DNA from: Bacteroidetes bacterium UBA6491 | GTDB lineage: Bacteria; Bacteroidota; Bacteroidia; NS11-12g; UBA9320 | Length of the DNA stretch: 7,835 bases | Assembly (NCBI GenBank): GCA_002436505.1 | Contig: DJML01000098.1 | Span: 2,527 to 10,361, forward strand | Reading direction: 5' to 3' | Shown: positions 7,113 to 7,835 of the stretch, piece after piece | Position numbering within the stretch: the first letter of the stretch is position 1 | Layout of the letters: each line of letters begins with the position of its first letter | The notes under the pieces: generated by a model | Told to the model about the DNA's origin: nothing | The model's input: the letters and a program-made list of their open reading frames with translations, nothing else | The model's database searches: none | Program-made: the position numbers and the translations under genes

Positions 7113-7835
7113 CTACTGTAGCATGAATTTTCTGACGAATACCGTTCCTCCGCTCGTATTTATACATTTAAGGAAATAAACAGATCTTGGATAATCAAAA
7201 AGATCAAAAGTCGTAACACTTGACTCTATCTTCTTTTGATCTACTACTTTACCCAGCTGATCAATGATGATGATATCGTAGTTCAAAAGGCATCCGTAAG
7301 AACTTGATGCTATGCTGATCCCAGTTGTCGTTGGATTCGGGAATACCTTCACCTTCAGTGAGTTGCCGCAATCACCACCTTCATTTTCTGGTCTTACTGA
7401 CATTGTAACCGTGTCATAAACCACCACAATAGTAGTATCCAGGTAGTTGTCGCACGTGTCATGACGTGCTTTAAGTTGCCAGCAATCCGTATTAACCCCG
7501 AATTCCATTGCACCGCCCACAGCAAAGACAGTAGTATCTCCCAGACTATAAAAATGGCATGAAATCCGAGGAGAAAATCCGTTTAAGGAGGTGAATTTGA
7601 CCCATGTATCTGTTGAAGTGTTATACTGGTAGAAATCATTAAGATATGAGGTCACAGGACTTCCTGAATAGGTGCCACAACCGACATATGCCCTGTTCTT
7701 GTATGTGAATGCCGAACTGATCCTTCGTGCCTGTCCAGGTAAACCGGCAATGGCAGTCCATGTATTGGTATTCTTGTTGTATTTCCAGTATCTATTGTCC
7801 GGACCAGGGACGGCTGTGGTCATATTTCCAAAATA
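7113..7835 (-). CDS. Secreted Kelch-like repeat protein with T9SS type A sorting domain (5' partial)
   Basis: The last 240 residues are visible. The frame is open to the right edge, so the Met at 7821-7823 is internal. Residues 1-120 show Kelch-type beta-propeller repeats: YNKNTNTW (19-26), a second blade with FYQYNTSTDTW (68-78), and a third with VFAVGG (103-108). A linker follows with DTTIVVVYDTVT (133-144), a Thr/Val/Asp-Thr pattern common in Bacteroidota surface proteins. From about residue 161 a T9SS C-terminal domain begins with KVFPNPTTTG, continues with YDIIIIDQLGKVV, and ends VRKFMLQ. This directs export across the outer membrane and then attachment or release. Seven Cys are present in the visible part. 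Function and ligand are unknown. It converges on the act operon and is probably unrelated to it. The stop is TAG (7113-7115 on the + strand). Confidence 0.9.
   Translation of the reverse strand, partial: YFGNMTTAVPGPDNRYWKYNKNTNTWTAIAGLPGQARRISSAFTYKNRAYVGCGTYSGSPVTSYLNDFYQYNTSTDTWVKFTSLNGFSPRISCHFYSLGDTTVFAVGGAMEFGVNTDCWQLKARHDTCDNYLDTTIVVVYDTVTMSVRPENEGGDCGNSLKVKVFPNPTTTGISIASSSYGCLLNYDIIIIDQLGKVVDQKKIESSVTTFDLFDYPRSVYFLKCINTSGGTVFVRKFMLQ
7116..7355 (-). other. T9SS type A C-terminal sorting domain
   Basis: These are the last 80 or so residues of the Kelch-like protein. VFPNP (7332-7346) is the conserved start of the domain. Beta-strand segments follow, with the pattern DQLGKVV, a PRSVYFLKC strand and the closing VRKFMLQ. 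This is the standard layout for cargo of the Bacteroidota type IX secretion system and the best taxonomic marker in the window. Confidence 0.9.

Overview
The window holds most of an alternative complex III (ACIII) operon on the + strand, in the order actB (5' end cut off), actC, actD, actE, actF. After a strong intrinsic terminator comes the 3' part of an unrelated gene on the - strand, which encodes a secreted Kelch-like protein with a type IX secretion (T9SS) sorting domain. The organism is very likely a member of the Bacteroidota. The T9SS C-terminal domain is essentially confined to that superphylum. The ACIII proteins have the form usual for Bacteroidota: a fused ActB, a His-rich loop in ActF and a lipoprotein ActE. 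Start codons follow A-rich leaders, mostly without clear Shine-Dalgarno sequences. Genus cannot be told from this sequence.

Layout: 1-2863 actB, open at the left edge; 2901-4247 actC; 4295-4864 actD; 4857-5567 actE, overlapping actD by 8 bases; 5610-6965 actF; 6988-7025 terminator; 7113-7835 Kelch/T9SS gene (- strand), open at the right edge. The gaps inside the operon are 37, 47 and 42 bases. I saw no promoter or terminator in them, so one polycistronic transcript is likely. The pentahaem subunit gene actA is expected just left of the window.

How the genes work together (family knowledge): ACIII is a membrane quinol:electron-acceptor oxidoreductase that replaces cytochrome bc1. ActC, an NrfD/PsrC-type membrane protein, is thought to oxidise (mena)quinol. 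Electrons pass to the iron-sulfur clusters of ActB, then to the c-type haems of ActA and ActE, and on to a terminal oxidase or soluble carrier. ActF is a second NrfD-like membrane subunit and ActD a small two-helix subunit.

Nothing here looks like a wholly new system. The points worth a second look are the terminator directly after actF, where oxidase genes often follow in relatives, the His-rich ActF loop, the acidic ActE tail, the candidate lipidated cysteines of ActB and ActE, and the Cys-rich Kelch/T9SS protein.
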